This document shows positions 26,426-37,599 of a DNA stretch of 64,000 nt, one piece after another. The position numbers and the translations under genes were made by a program. Origin of the DNA: Pseudocercospora fijiensis CIRAD86. Lineage: Eukaryota > Ascomycota > Dothideomycetes > Mycosphaerellales > Mycosphaerellaceae. The stretch's first letter is position 1; each line of letters starts with the position of its first letter. The notes beneath the pieces were generated by a model, which worked only from the letters and a program-made list of their open reading frames with translations, was not told where the DNA came from and made no database searches. The stretch is taken from assembly GCF_000340215.1 (NCBI RefSeq), contig NW_006921542.1, forward strand, positions 307,610 through 371,609, written 5' to 3'.

Positions 26426-26608
26426 TTACTCTAACGTTACTATAATATAGGCTTGCGCGACGCTTACTCTATTGCCTAGCGATATAGCGATACTACTTCT
26501 CTCGCTATATTTAACCTTCGTCTCGATGTCTATACCTCTACGCTCTATATCTACTATCTCCGTAATACTCTCGCTCCGCGCGCGCTTTCGTATACCTTTA
26601 TAACGCAC
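26426..26608 (-). other. Small open frame shared by hAT copies H2 and H3
   Basis: An uninterrupted 60-codon frame whose product (RARSES, VDIERRGI, ISLGNRVSVAQAYIIVTLE) closely matches the frame at 44908-45138. The differences are Lys for Glu, Ser for Gly and Ile for Val, all explained by G-to-A changes in H2. It overlaps or abuts the basic-protein frame on the other strand, so only one of the two may be real. It is either a small element gene or a frame that escaped RIP stops by chance. Confidence 0.3.
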
Positions 26609-26639
26609 TTTTTTCCTTAATTCGATAACTTTTATAATA

Positions 26640-26891
26640 CCGAGTCTATTTAACTAAGTTACGACGCCTCGTAAGAAGAGACCTACTACTTCTACGGGTT
26701 GTAACAAGACCGGAAATAGTAGAACGAGTATAGTATATTAACGTAAGAAGGCTACTACTACTGCCGCTAGATCCGGTACTAGAAAGGGCGTCGCGAGTAA
26801 GGCTCCGCGTAAGATAACGGCAGGCAAGGCTCTACGTAAGACGACGACTAGCGCTTCTACTACTAGTAGTAATAATCGTACGAAGCGTTAA
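26640..26891 (+). pseudogene. hAT accessory gene: basic Lys/Thr/Ser-rich C-terminus
   Basis: The plus-strand frame reads TPRKKRPTTSTGCNKTGN, then KGVASKAPRKITAGKALRKT, and ends in NNRTKR with a stop at 26889-26891. The inverted counterpart in H3 (about 44640-44900, minus) keeps the same residues (KGVASKAPRKITAGKALRKT). The composition resembles a linker-histone-like or DNA-binding tail; that is inference. The Plavaka element inserted only 22 bp after the stop codon. Confidence 0.5.
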
Positions 26892-26913
26892 TAGCGCCTA
26901 GGAAGTAAGTCCT

Positions 26914-27060
26914 CGTTACGGAAACTTTTTTTCTAATCGCGTCGATCCTATCGATCCTAAGCGATCCTAAGCGATCCTAAGCGACCGAGTCGCGACCCGA
27001 CTCGCGCCCGGATCGCTTAGGATCGATAGAATCGACGCGATCGATAGGATCGCTTAGGTA
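26914..27060. repeat. Left terminal inverted repeat and subterminal GATC-rich array of Plavaka element
   Basis: The terminal repeat matches the inverted right end at 56012-56058 over roughly 30-45 bp. It is followed by three gatcctaagc units and an inverted gcttaggatcg block. Such arrays next to a terminus are plausible transposase binding sites. Confidence 0.75.
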
Positions 27061-27299
27061 AATTCTTATATATATAGGACCGCTCCGGGTCGCTCGTAGT
27101 CGTAGTCGTTAGTAATGTTTATACTATTCGTATAGTACTATATTAATACTTATCGACTCGTCGACTCGGTTATATTAGTCGACTCGGTCTAAACTAGAAT
27201 ATACTAGTAGTACTATAGGTTCAAGTATATTACTATTATATTAACTATTATTACTATATATCGCTATATTCTATCTTATACGTTCTCTATTAACTATAA

Positions 27300-30200
27300 A
27301 ATCATTCTTCGCCGCCTTAGTATTATTGTCCTCTATATTTCGGAGGTACGATTTCTATATACTCTACTCGGTACGTTACCTTTTTATTACTCGCCTATAA
27401 GCCTTTATAGCTCGCATTTCCTTATCCTCCTATTCTTTATCGTAAATTGTGTTGTGCGTCTCGAAATCAACTGTACTGTTTATATAGCGAGTCCTATACG
27501 AGGCGCCTTCGTCTATAGGTATAGCGTATAATATATAATAGACTAGTAGTAGGCTATATACCCGTCGCCCTTTAAGTCTACTATAGTACGGTAAAAGACG
27601 CCGTAGCTAGATTGTCGTTAGACTATACGTATCCTTATACTCGCTCTTATCGTTAATATAGTCGTAAAGCTTAATAAAAACGCCTATAACGAGCCTCCGT
27701 TTCGTCCTAAGCCCCTTCCTATATTTAATTCCTATTTCTATATCAATCGAGATTACGTACTTTAGTTACGCTAGTAGGCGACCGCCGAATCGAACCGCTA
27801 ATTTATTAGGTGTTTCTATATAATTAACGTTGTATTCCTATACCTATATAAAATTATAACGTCTATTGCCGTAGAGCCCCTCCTAGTTTAGTATATATCT
27901 CGCGAAGTCGGCTACTACTACGTTAGGATATTCTATATCCTTACCCGTAGGCTTCTAGTATCGGATTCTACCGTAGAAGCAGATCTCTATATCTAGGACG
28001 TATATATAGTCCGTTACGATGTCGTTAGGGTCGGCTACGGTACTTAATACGCTATTCTTATCGTAGGTACCCTATTGCCGTACGAATACCGTAATCGCTT
28101 ATCGGAAGTCGCGACCTAAGTTCTCTTCTATTATAGCTGTAGCCTCCCTTATCGTAATCTACTTAACCGATTTCTTTCCGTTCCTCTATTTCTCGGGCTA
28201 GTATCCTAGGATATCCTCTACTTACCGTACTATAGTTAGTATTATTAGCTATTATATATACTCCTTAACGGTACGAGTATTTATAGGCATTGCTATATAT
28301 TCTTTATCGTCTTCGGCCTATATATTTAATCTATTAGTATCGCTATCTAGTATACTTTCTTCCTAGCTAGGCTTCTTATTTGTTAGCCGAAATGTAAGCT
28401 TTAGTAGTTTATAGTGTTTGTGCTCGAAATAGCTAGTATTTAAGTCTAGAAGATTGCCGAACGTCTTAATATAGCTCGGGGTATGTATTATACCGTAGAA
28501 TTTCGGTATATTAAAGTGCCCTTCTATTTATATTATTATTAGCTCGTTAGCTTCGTTGTCCTCGTCTATTATAACTATATCGTCGTTATTTAAATCGTTC
28601 GTTTTTCGCGTAGTAGTCTTCGCCTCCCGCTAGTCCCTCTTCTATACCTTTATTACCCTATATAGGCGAAACACATTCTTCTATTCGTTTATCCGGTACA
28701 ATACTATCCTTAGATACTTAACTGTTTAGTCGTTATAGCATCTATATATCGCTAGAACGGTAAAGTCTACTAGTATACGTAGAAATCTTATCGCCTACGC
28801 TTAACGGACCTCTTCGAGTAGTAGTATAAATATAACTAATAAGACTCGTAGGATGCTTTACTGCTCTTAGCCTATCTACTAAGTAACTACTAAGTAGTAG
28901 TAGAACTTGCGAAGATTAGTATATACGGGTATATACGCGAACCGTCTATCTAGTATCGTATCGATAATCCCTTATACTACTGTTTTCCCTAGCTTTCTTG
29001 TTTTAGTAGATAGGCGCCTATTCGGGGTCGAGTCGGTAACTAGTCGGTATCTCCTCGTTTTTATATAGCTTATCTTGTCTACTAGTAGGTCCGTAGTCTT
29101 TTAGATTACGTATATTAGCACTCCTTTTAGTAGCTAGTATAGTATGTCTACTACTAAAGACTAGTATATATCGACGTGTTTCTAGCGCTATATAAAGCAA
29201 TCGATATCGTAGACGTTCTACGGATCCTTTACCGTATATTCGCCTTTACGTTACCTTAGATATCGCTACTTCGTAGAGTCGTATAACCGCTATTCTACTA
29301 TAATATCGAGGTACTCTCGTTCTATCGGGTATACTAGGCAACTTAGATAATATATGTTTGTCTTAACTCCGGTAATTGCAACTTGCTCTTTATAGTCTAC
29401 TAATATTACTACTAAGATTAGAAAGCATCTACGCGTCGCGCTATCTGCGTATATAATGTCCTAGCCCTCGCCGTCGGCCGCTTTTATAGCGGAGCGAAAG
29501 ATATACGCTATCGATATATAATATATACTATTTTTAGTAAAACTATCGCTATCCTTAACGACCGGCAGTAGTCCTAGTAAGATCGTACCGGGTCTGTTAT
29601 TCGCGTTATATACTCGTATATATAGGTTTCCGATAGTAAGGTATATAAGGTATACTATTAAGTTACCTTAGTAGTTAGTTATCTGCGTTTTATCGGTTAA
29701 TACGATTAGAGGTATAATCGTTGCGCCGTCTATATTTATCTTACTCTAGGTATCCTACTACTAGTCTACTAACGCTATATTAGAGTAGATTCGCCGTAGT
29801 AGGTCGTTAGTCGTCTACGCTCGATATAGCTTATATACTAGATTATTCCTAAAGCTACTATAACCTATTAAGAACATTACTGCTTTCTTAACGGATCGGT
29901 ATCGTAGCACTAGTTCCGTACTACCGTAACCCGTTCGACTTATCGGAAGGTATAGCTTTCGAACCTTTATTTAACCTAATGCTCTTAATAGTAGTATACT
30001 GCCGGCTCGCAGTTTCGACGTTATAACCTTTACGCTTTTCTAGCTTAGTAGATCGTATAATAGTACTAGCCTCTCGTCTTCGAAAAGCCTCGTAACTGTA
30101 TATCCGGATATTCTCTCTCTCTTTAAGAATTACGTAAAGCTTATATCGAATAGTAACTTAAATGTTCTATACTCGCCCGAAGTATCTTATGTTCGTATTT

Positions 30201-30700
30201 TAACGCTGTTTATAGATTAGACGCTTGTATTTACTCTACTATACTAAACTGTAATTATACTATACCTAGCTATAGGCTTGCTAGCGGTACGGCTAGTATA
30301 TTTGGTAAATAAATCGATATTATCCGCGGTACGGTAGCCTTTTAGTATTAGCCGTAATCTTATTAACTTCTAGCTTCCTAGCGTTATTATCGTTCCGGCG
30401 GCAGTTGCCTATACGCTCTCTATTTCGTCTTCGTCCGCTAGGCTATCCTATATATCGAATTCCGGTAATTTAAGATATCTATCCTATTTAATGCTATCTA
30501 TACTTCCTTTGTCTTCCTATAGCGCTAGTACTATTAGCGTTAATATTGTTGCTAGAATAGCTTCTATTATGCCTTCTTTATTTACGTCTTACTATATACC
30601 TTCTAGTATCGATCTGTCGTTAGCTTATTCGGCGCTCTAGTCGCTACCCCAGATCGTATACAAGTTAAGTCGGGCTCGCTTCGCGGTATTGTTTATAATA
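27300..30700 (-). pseudogene. Plavaka transposase (KDZ-related DDE), RIP-degraded
   Basis: Reading the minus strand with TAG/TAA as former Gln/Trp, the hallmark blocks come in the expected order. These are VLTDKTQITNY and YLTIGNLY (about 29680-29620), YADSATRRCFLIL (about 29450, where other Plavaka proteins have CADG), DILYQLLKGVL (about 29120), ILDRRFAYIPVYTNLRKF (about 28960), ILRVLLVI, FNIPKFYGIIHTPSYIKTFG (about 28520-28450) and LNTSYFEHKHYKLLKLTFRL (about 28430-28370). The enzyme would catalyse cut-and-paste movement of the whole element. The C-terminal third (28070-27300) is open and protein-like. Start and end are approximate. Confidence 0.88.
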
Positions 30701-32886
30701 GAATCGTGCTCGGCAAATTCTTTCAGTACGACGCGTTTCTCGCACTTGTTTCCGTATTACTTATAGCCGTAGGCGCGTTTCTCGTACTTGTTTCTATATT
30801 ACTTATAGCCGTAGGAGCTTTTAAGTAGCCGGTTATATAACCCGTATTCGATATAGTAAGATATTACTATATATATAGCTAGCTTTCGATAATAGGCGCT
30901 ATTATTATAGCTACTATAGGTTTATCGTATATCGACGTATACGAAGTTACTAAGGCTCTTTAGCCCTACTATAAGTGTAGTGCTTAGCAAACCCCCCTTA
31001 CTACTACGAAGTTAGGTATAAGTCGGGGTCCGACTCGATATCGATTCGTAGCCCGCGGATTCGGCAAAAACTCGAATTTATCCCGTTCGATTATACTAAC
31101 TTAATATTACTCTACTAGCGCCTCTTGCGATAACATTTAAATACTAATTTATATACCGACTCGCCGTCCGACTCGGTTACTAGTTAGGACTAATCGGAAA
31201 ATTAATACTAAATATAAACGACCGCACTATATTTCGACTAGATTTCTACGTTACTCCTAACGCCCTAAGGCCTATATATTATACCGTAAAATGCGTTATA
31301 TATGTTCAATTCTATATACGTATAGAAGTAGCATTGCTCCGGTTTAATACTACTCCGTAGCATTATTAATTACGTTAAATTCGCCCGGTACTACTAAGGC
31401 TTGCTCTAGTTATATTATAGCTAGGTTGTATTCCTAAGCAAAGTAAACGAATAGCGCTCGAGTAACTGCTAGTAAGTATTGCTTAGCCGACTTAGTAACG
31501 ACGTCGTTTAAGGCAGTATCTAATAAGCGGTTTATATTAAATCTAAGGCCTCTAAGACTCGTAGCAGTTACGACTACCCTATTAGTACGCCTATTAGATA
31601 GAAGTATAAAGCCTTATCCTATCGACTCTATTTGATTTTTATATATACGCTATTATATACGCTATTATATAGACCTATACGCCGACTTATTAATATTAAC
31701 CTATATCTTAACCTCTAGCGTAGCTAAGTATCGGGTCTCGTATCGCTCTAGGGATAGTGCGCTAGTTATCCGCTCCCTAGCTAATAGCACTATTCTATTA
31801 GCTAGAGCCCGCGGCTCTAATCCGCTTTAGGGTTCTAGGTATTAAGGTCGGCTAGGTATGTTTCCGGTCGGGGTCGAATTGCCCTCGTACTAGACTATAT
31901 CTTCGACGTAGCGAGATCTAGAGCTAATTGTATCGATATAGGTGCTTTAGCCGGGGGTTACCTACTCGCTCGCCTATACTTAATAGGATATTATAGGTTA
32001 TAACCTAGAGTAGATCGGCTTTCTATACTAGTAGGCTAGGGAGAGTAATAATGCTCGCGTCTACTGTTTTCTAGTCGGTAGCAATTATACTACTACTAGT
32101 GCCTCTTTCTATTTTATAGGCTAGTTCGCTAATAAGGATTTACTACTCGATCGCTCGTACCTAGAAGACTAGTTTATATACCTCCTATACGATCTAGTTC
32201 TAGCTAATACTAAGCTCGCCGACTATATTATATTTCCGGACGGTAGTGTATTAGACTAGGACGCTAGTAAGGCTCGTACTATTGCTATAGTCCGCGGCGT
32301 AGATAAGCAGTATATCGATAGTGTCTAGATAAGTACGTTTTACTATAACTCGAATGTTTAGCTACCGCTAACCCTAAGTAGTACGATAAACGTTTGCTAC
32401 GGTCGGTTTAAGGTAGTATTATATACTATCGTAGGTTAGCGTGCAAGCATTGCTAGCCTAGTATAGATATATGTATTATTTACGTATAGGGTTGCTAAGT
32501 TCGGGGTCGATTAATAATTTAGGGGCGGATTAATACTACGACTCGGTATCTTAGAGTTAGCTTACACTTTCCGGTAATACTATTAATATATTAAACTTAT
32601 ATCCTTCTATTTTACGATGCTATTTTCTAGTATTACCGTCTTCGTATTAGACGCTCGGTTAGCGCTAGACTAACCTATATCCTATATGCTAGCGGTAACT
32701 ACGCCTTCGCGGATTATCGAGTTACCTAGAAGTAACTTAAAACATTACGGCATATATAGCGACTAATTTGATTATAGATACGTATACCTATATATTTTAT
32801 CGCGATAGGCCTTAATATAGATTAATATAGTGCCGAAGAGTTTAGCTACTACTAGTTGAAATTATTGTCCTAGCTACTACCCTAGT
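30701..32886. other. Plavaka interior without recognisable gene
   Basis: RIP-type sequence between the transposase and the 136-bp tandem array. Short protein-like stretches exist on both strands but none long or conserved enough to support a gene. A duplicated block gcgtttctcgyacttgtttc occurs near 30736 and 30776. Confidence 0.4.
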
Positions 32887-32913
32887 ATTCTACTACTACT
32901 ACTACTACTACTA
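32887..32913. repeat. (CTA)n microsatellite
   Basis: An uninterrupted run of cta/act triplets bordering the 136-bp array. Confidence 0.8.
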
Positions 32914-33410
32914 CCGACTCGCTACGGATAGCCTACTTAGCCTCGATTCGTATAAGTTCTGTACTACTTAACTTCCCGTTATCTAGTTTCCTTGTCCGAT
33001 CTAGCCTCCCGGCTACTATATCTATATCCTATTACTACTATTACTACTACCGACTCGCGGCGGATACCCTACTCGGCCTAGAGTCGTATAAGTTCCGTAC
33101 TGCTTTACTTCCCGCTATCTAATTTCCTTGTCCCTTCTAGCCTCTCGGCTACTATATCTATATCCTATTGCTACTATTACTACTACCGACTCGCGGCGGA
33201 TACCCTACTCGGCCTAGAGTCGTATAAGTTCCGTACTGCTTTACTTCCCGCTATCTAATTTCCTTGTCCCTTCTAGCCTCTCGGCTACTATATCTATATC
33301 CTATTGCTACTATTACTACTACCGACTCGCGGCGGATAGCCTAATTAGTCTCGACTCGTACGAGTTCCGTACTACTTTAGGTCCCGCTATATAGTTTCTT
33401 ATCTTTTGTA
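32913..33410. repeat. 136-bp tandem repeat array, about 3.6 units
   Basis: The landmark accgactcgc recurs at 32913, 33049, 33185 and 33321, exactly 136 bp apart. Units two and three are nearly identical; one and four are more diverged. The period is not a multiple of three, so the array is not a coding repeat. Confidence 0.9.
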
Positions 33411-33492
33411 GTATCTCGTTATTATTCTCGGTAGAAGTACTATAGGATTTTCGTCGCTGTCGTAGTTATACCGTAGTTAACGAAGGTCGAGG

Positions 33493-33698
33493 CTAATAAT
33501 ACCGCAGGCTCGGATCTAGTACCGCTATATTAAAAGGGCATATAAGGCGGCAATTATTATTAAGTAGCTAACCCCTCTATTATAGGCGAAGGCAAATAGC
33601 CCTACCTAGAACGAAGAGATTAGCTACTTAATAATAATTGCAGCCTTGTATGCCCTTTTAATATACTAGTGCTAGATCCGAGCCTACGGTATTATTAG
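33493..33698. repeat. Foldback (MITE-like) element 1
   Basis: Two inverted arms of about 80 bp (left from taataataccgcaggctcgg, right complement from taataataccgtaggctcgg) around a spacer of about 45 bp, forming a long hairpin. No coding potential. It resembles a non-autonomous foldback element; no clear target duplication is left. Confidence 0.75.
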
Positions 33699-33829
33699 GT
33701 TTATATCGAGTTCGGGCGCCGGATTGCTAAGGTATATGCCTAGTATAGGTAAATACGGCCTTAGTCGTATAGCTAACGATATAGCAGTAGTAGTAAATAA
33801 ATTGCTAAAGTTTATCCTCCTAATATTAA

Positions 33830-33855
33830 CTTCTTCTTCTTCTTCTTCTTCTTCT
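33830..33855. repeat. (TTC)n microsatellite
   Basis: About eight perfect ttc triplets. Confidence 0.85.
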
Positions 33856-34089
33856 ACTAGATAAGACTATTATTATCCGACGTTAAAAACCTAATAATTA
33901 CTACTATAACTCTTACCTAGGACGCTAAACAAACAGGTAGGCATAACTACGCTCGCGAAGGAGGTTTGCGTAGTATACTAGTAGATAGATAGATATAGCC
34001 TTTATCGTACGGCTAGATAGGCGGTATATTACTATCTTAAATATTAAAGTTCGTCTGCCTTAAAATTTATTTAGTCTTTTATAACTAAA

Positions 34090-35020
34090 TAGTTAGCGGG
34101 TCGTGCTCTGCCTTAAAGTCCTAGATATGCCTATAGCTAAACCTTATATAGATCTTGTCGGCGATACTATAGTCGACGACTATACCTACGAGTAGGTTCT
34201 AAAGGTTATTGTCTATATCCTACTTACGAGTCGGGTAGAAGCGAGTATAATAGCGCTTACTAATAATAATTACGGTTATCTTCAGTTACTTCTCCTTACT
34301 ACTATAGAGCTTTATAAAGGCCTTTTTAGGACTACCTAGGTTACTATATAGTGTATTGCCTCGATTGCTCCTATAGTTAATAACTAGGACCGACTACTTA
34401 TTAAATTTTCTAGGTCTAGTAAACTTAACGCTCTATAAGTTCTAGCAGTCCTTCTATAGTATACTAGGTTTCGAATTCGAACTATAGCCTACGCGAGGAG
34501 TATCTAGGATGCGGCTAGGCACTATAATTATACTAGTACCTACCGAGAAGCTAAATAGCTTTACGGAAGTTAACTAAGGATTACTAGTAGAGTCGGTAAG
34601 ACGGAAGAGTCGTAGACTATTTCTAAGTCTAGTACCGGGAGTTCCGGTAATAGATATAGTATTAAGATTTAGAAATCTAGCTACGAATTTAAGCATCTTA
34701 GAAGTCTAGTCGCCGCTAAGCAGGCGTCGATAAGGCTAGCTAGAACGGACTATATATAGCTCGGTAGGTAGGTATTAGGGATTAGCGCGCATACTAACGT
34801 TAAGTACCGGACGATCTAGGTATCTAAGGGTAATTCCGTAGTATTAACGGAAGTAATTATTTATAGTAATCTGTCGCGTTATAGTATTTAGGATGCTATA
34901 GTTAGCAAGGCAGAATCTAACCTAGTTAGTATTACTAAAACGCTAAATCTAGATCTTGTCGGTAGCCTTCGCGAAGCCGATAATAGGCCTAACCTTAACT
35001 CTAAACGGCTTTTGCTCTAA
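34090..35020 (+). pseudogene. Plavaka-borne gene of unknown function, RIP-degraded
   Basis: A single plus-strand frame remains protein-like for over 300 codons if stops are taken as Gln/Trp, for example LKVLDMPIAKPYIDLVGDTI (about 34093-34150) and a basic block HLRSLVAAKQASIRLARTDY (about 34695-34755). It ends near or inside the foldback element at 35021-35220. No domain recognised. Its place inside the element, between transposase and helicase, suggests an accessory gene of the transposon. Confidence 0.45.
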
Positions 35021-35220
35021 CGTATACAACCTAGCGTAATACCGTTAGGTTAGATAATAAGGGACCGTTTATTCGGCTAGAGGGCTATAAGGAAGCTTAG
35101 GGGCTTAAAAGAGGAAGCTCTTAGGAACTTTTTCGAACCCCTAAGTATCCTTATAGCTCTCTAGCCGAATAAACAGTCCCTTATTATCCAACCTAACGGT
35201 ATTACGCTAGTTTGTATACG
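35021..35220. repeat. Foldback (MITE-like) element 2, 200 bp
   Basis: A near-perfect palindrome: cgtatacaacctagcgtaat at the left end matches the complement of attacgctagtttgtatacg at the right end. The arms are about 87 bp, including ttaggttagataataaggga, around a spacer of about 26 bp. The arms differ from foldback element 1. No convincing target duplication. Confidence 0.85.
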
Positions 35221-35319
35221 TCGGAGTAATATATAGCGAGAATAACAAAGGTATAGTTATAGAATACTCTAAGAGTAAGTAAGGCGACTCGGTCGTCCTC
35301 CTACGATACTCTTACCGCC

Positions 35320-35690
35320 TTTACCCTAGCTATAATCTAGCTCCGTAGTATAATAGCGGCGCCGCGTAGTAGATAGGGTTTGGCTTCTTATTCTACTAGA
35401 GGCCCGCTCTTGCCGCCGGCGTAGTTCGTATCTCGAGCTTAACTTTACTTACGCCTTTGCCCTAGCTATAATCTCGCTCTATAGTATAATAGCGGCGCCG
35501 CGTAGTAGATAGGGTTTAGCTTCTTATTCTACTAGAGGCCCGCGATAGCCGTAGCCGTAGCGTCCTCCTCGCGATACTCCTTATCGCTAGCGTAGTTCTT
35601 ATCTCGAGCTTAACCTTGTCTACGCCTTTGCCCTAACTATAGTCTAGCTCCGTATATATAATAGCGGCGCTATATAGTAAATAGTGTCGT
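35320..35690. repeat. Imperfect tandem triplication
   Basis: Three units share the landmark ataatagcggcgc (about 35350, 35480 and 35655) and the flanking words tacgcctttgccctagctat and tatctcgagcttaac. Unit length varies (about 130 to 180 bp) through an insertion in the second unit. Confidence 0.7.
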
Positions 35691-37599
35691 AGCGCCGAGT
35701 GTAGTTCTAGCTAGCGCGCTAGTTACTAATCGCTCTAGCTACGGTTATAGGGTTATTTAACTAATCGCTTATACTACGTAACCTAGTTAACTATATTCGA
35801 TTTCCTAGCCTAGGGTCTATACTATATATATTCTACTTAACACTAGAACGATAGGGAACTTCGATAATATAGATAAGGTAAAGGATAGTTAAGAGTCGTA
35901 GTACGCGGTTAAGTCGTTAGTACTTAATCGAGTCGACAAACGTAGTAGCTAGTTAGCCTTTCCTAATATAGAGGACCCGGATAGATAGATTAAACGAAGT
36001 ATTCGAATCTTAGGCAGGGTAGCGCTATATATCCGTAAGAATAGACTGCCGCTATTTATATAATAGAAGACGAACAAAGAACTGCAAGACGAGGTAGAGC
36101 GGTTAGTACTAGAGTTAGAGTAATTACGTAAATAGGTTACGTTTCTATTACGAAAACAATAGGTATATAATAACCTTATACTCGATACGTAAAGGTAGTA
36201 ACGGACTATAGGGAAATATACTATACGGATATATAGTAAGAGGGGATAGGAAGGGTAGGGCGGTAGTTTAGGTAGCTTCCTAATACGTCGGTTTGCCCCT
36301 AAGCCGGACTAAGTCGGATAGCTAGTCGGTTGTCGAGTCGTATCGCTAATTTAAAGGGTAGAGCGGTAGTCTAGGTCGCTTCCTAATATATAGGCTTACC
36401 GACTCGTACCCTAAGTCGGTTGTCGAGTCGTATCGCTAAGTTATACCTATAGTAGTAGTTATTAATATTAGGCGCGGATAAATACAAAGTTAGGGCTTGC
36501 TTTGCTTATATTAACATTTTATAGCGTATCTGCTATATCGACGTCGACTCTATATACTACTTCCCCCGCTCGTAATACTAGCGCTAACGTACGCTATAGC
36601 TATATCCTATTATACTTTACCCTTTTCCCTCTTTTTTTCCTTCTCGAAGCCGAGCGATTATTATATATCCTAAGCTCGTACCTATCTACTTATAACCTAT
36701 ACTATCTATATAATTATAACCGATACTATTATAAATCGGTACGACTCCGTAAAATCTGCCCTCTAAACGCCGGCCGTACGAGATACTCTTCTACCTATTT
36801 GAATGTTAGCCTCCGGAGTCTAGTAATTGTCGATAATAATAACGGTGTCGGGGGAGGTTTATACTAGTTGTAATCTAGCTTGTATATACTACTATAAGCT
36901 ACTTCTCGTCGCTATATCTATTTACCTTGTTCCTCGTAGATACGAACTCTTTAACAAGGTCGGCCCTAGTAGTATCGGTCTAGCTACTCTAAGTATCGAT
37001 AAGGATTCTATACGCTATATTGCTAGTGCTTAGGATATTATCGTAATACTAGGTGCCTTCTTTCTATATAGCTAGCTACTAAAGATACTACAAAAATGTT
37101 AGTCTTATATACTTAGTACATAGGGGGCAGATAGATACGTACTAAGTCTACTACGAAGACATTCTACGGCTTAAAGCTCGCTAGTACAATCTTACTTCTA
37201 TGCCTATACTAGCGCTACTTGCTACGCTTTATTCGGATTATATACCGTAGCGACACTATAACCGGCTCGTTATATAGTATTAGTGTATAGTCCTAGAGGT
37301 AGGGATCCGATAAACCGTAGTCGCGTATCCTAGGAAGTATGTTTTTAATATCCTATAGTATAAAAGTACTAAGTTCCTTAATTAATTCCTTATCGCCCCC
37401 TTATAGTACGAGAAGTAGTAATAGAAATATAGTAAAGACCTATATTATCTTAGATACGTATATAAATTTAATATCTTCCGCTACCTTCTATTCTTCGACC
37501 TACTCGCTTAATACTATATCTTCTATAGATTTAAATTATAAGCCGATATTAAAATAGGAATATAGTAGACAATTAATAGCTAGTACGCGCGGAGTATTA
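35691..37599. other. Plavaka interior, possible C-terminal part of the helicase gene
   Basis: Short open frames on the plus strand (for example 36502-36867) have no recognisable domains. The minus strand may carry the C-terminal lobe of the helicase at 37600-40450, but I could not find the expected C-terminal motifs. Repeated block ggcggtagtytaggtmgctt near 36260 and 36365. Confidence 0.3.

Larger units (their letters stand above)
24056..26640 (+). pseudogene. hAT H2 right arm with unrecognised accessory coding remnants
   Basis: Colinear in inverted orientation with 44880-47145 of H3. A plus-strand frame is protein-like in places (for example ASSKRKGDRTFIIRFYLDLK near 25215-25275) but has no recognised domain. 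The part at 25393-26109 is a tandem duplication present in H2 only. GCCGGCTA modules occur near 24060, 25070, 26110 and 26350. Confidence 0.5.

Noticed and set aside
29018..29200. Minus-strand 60-codon frame
   Set aside because: Out of frame with the Plavaka transposase, whose conserved DILYQLLKGVL block is read one frame away on the same strand.
36502..37557. Three plus-strand frames of 68-121 codons
   Set aside because: Tyr/Ser/Leu-rich products as expected from TA-rich RIP sequence; not conserved elsewhere in the window.
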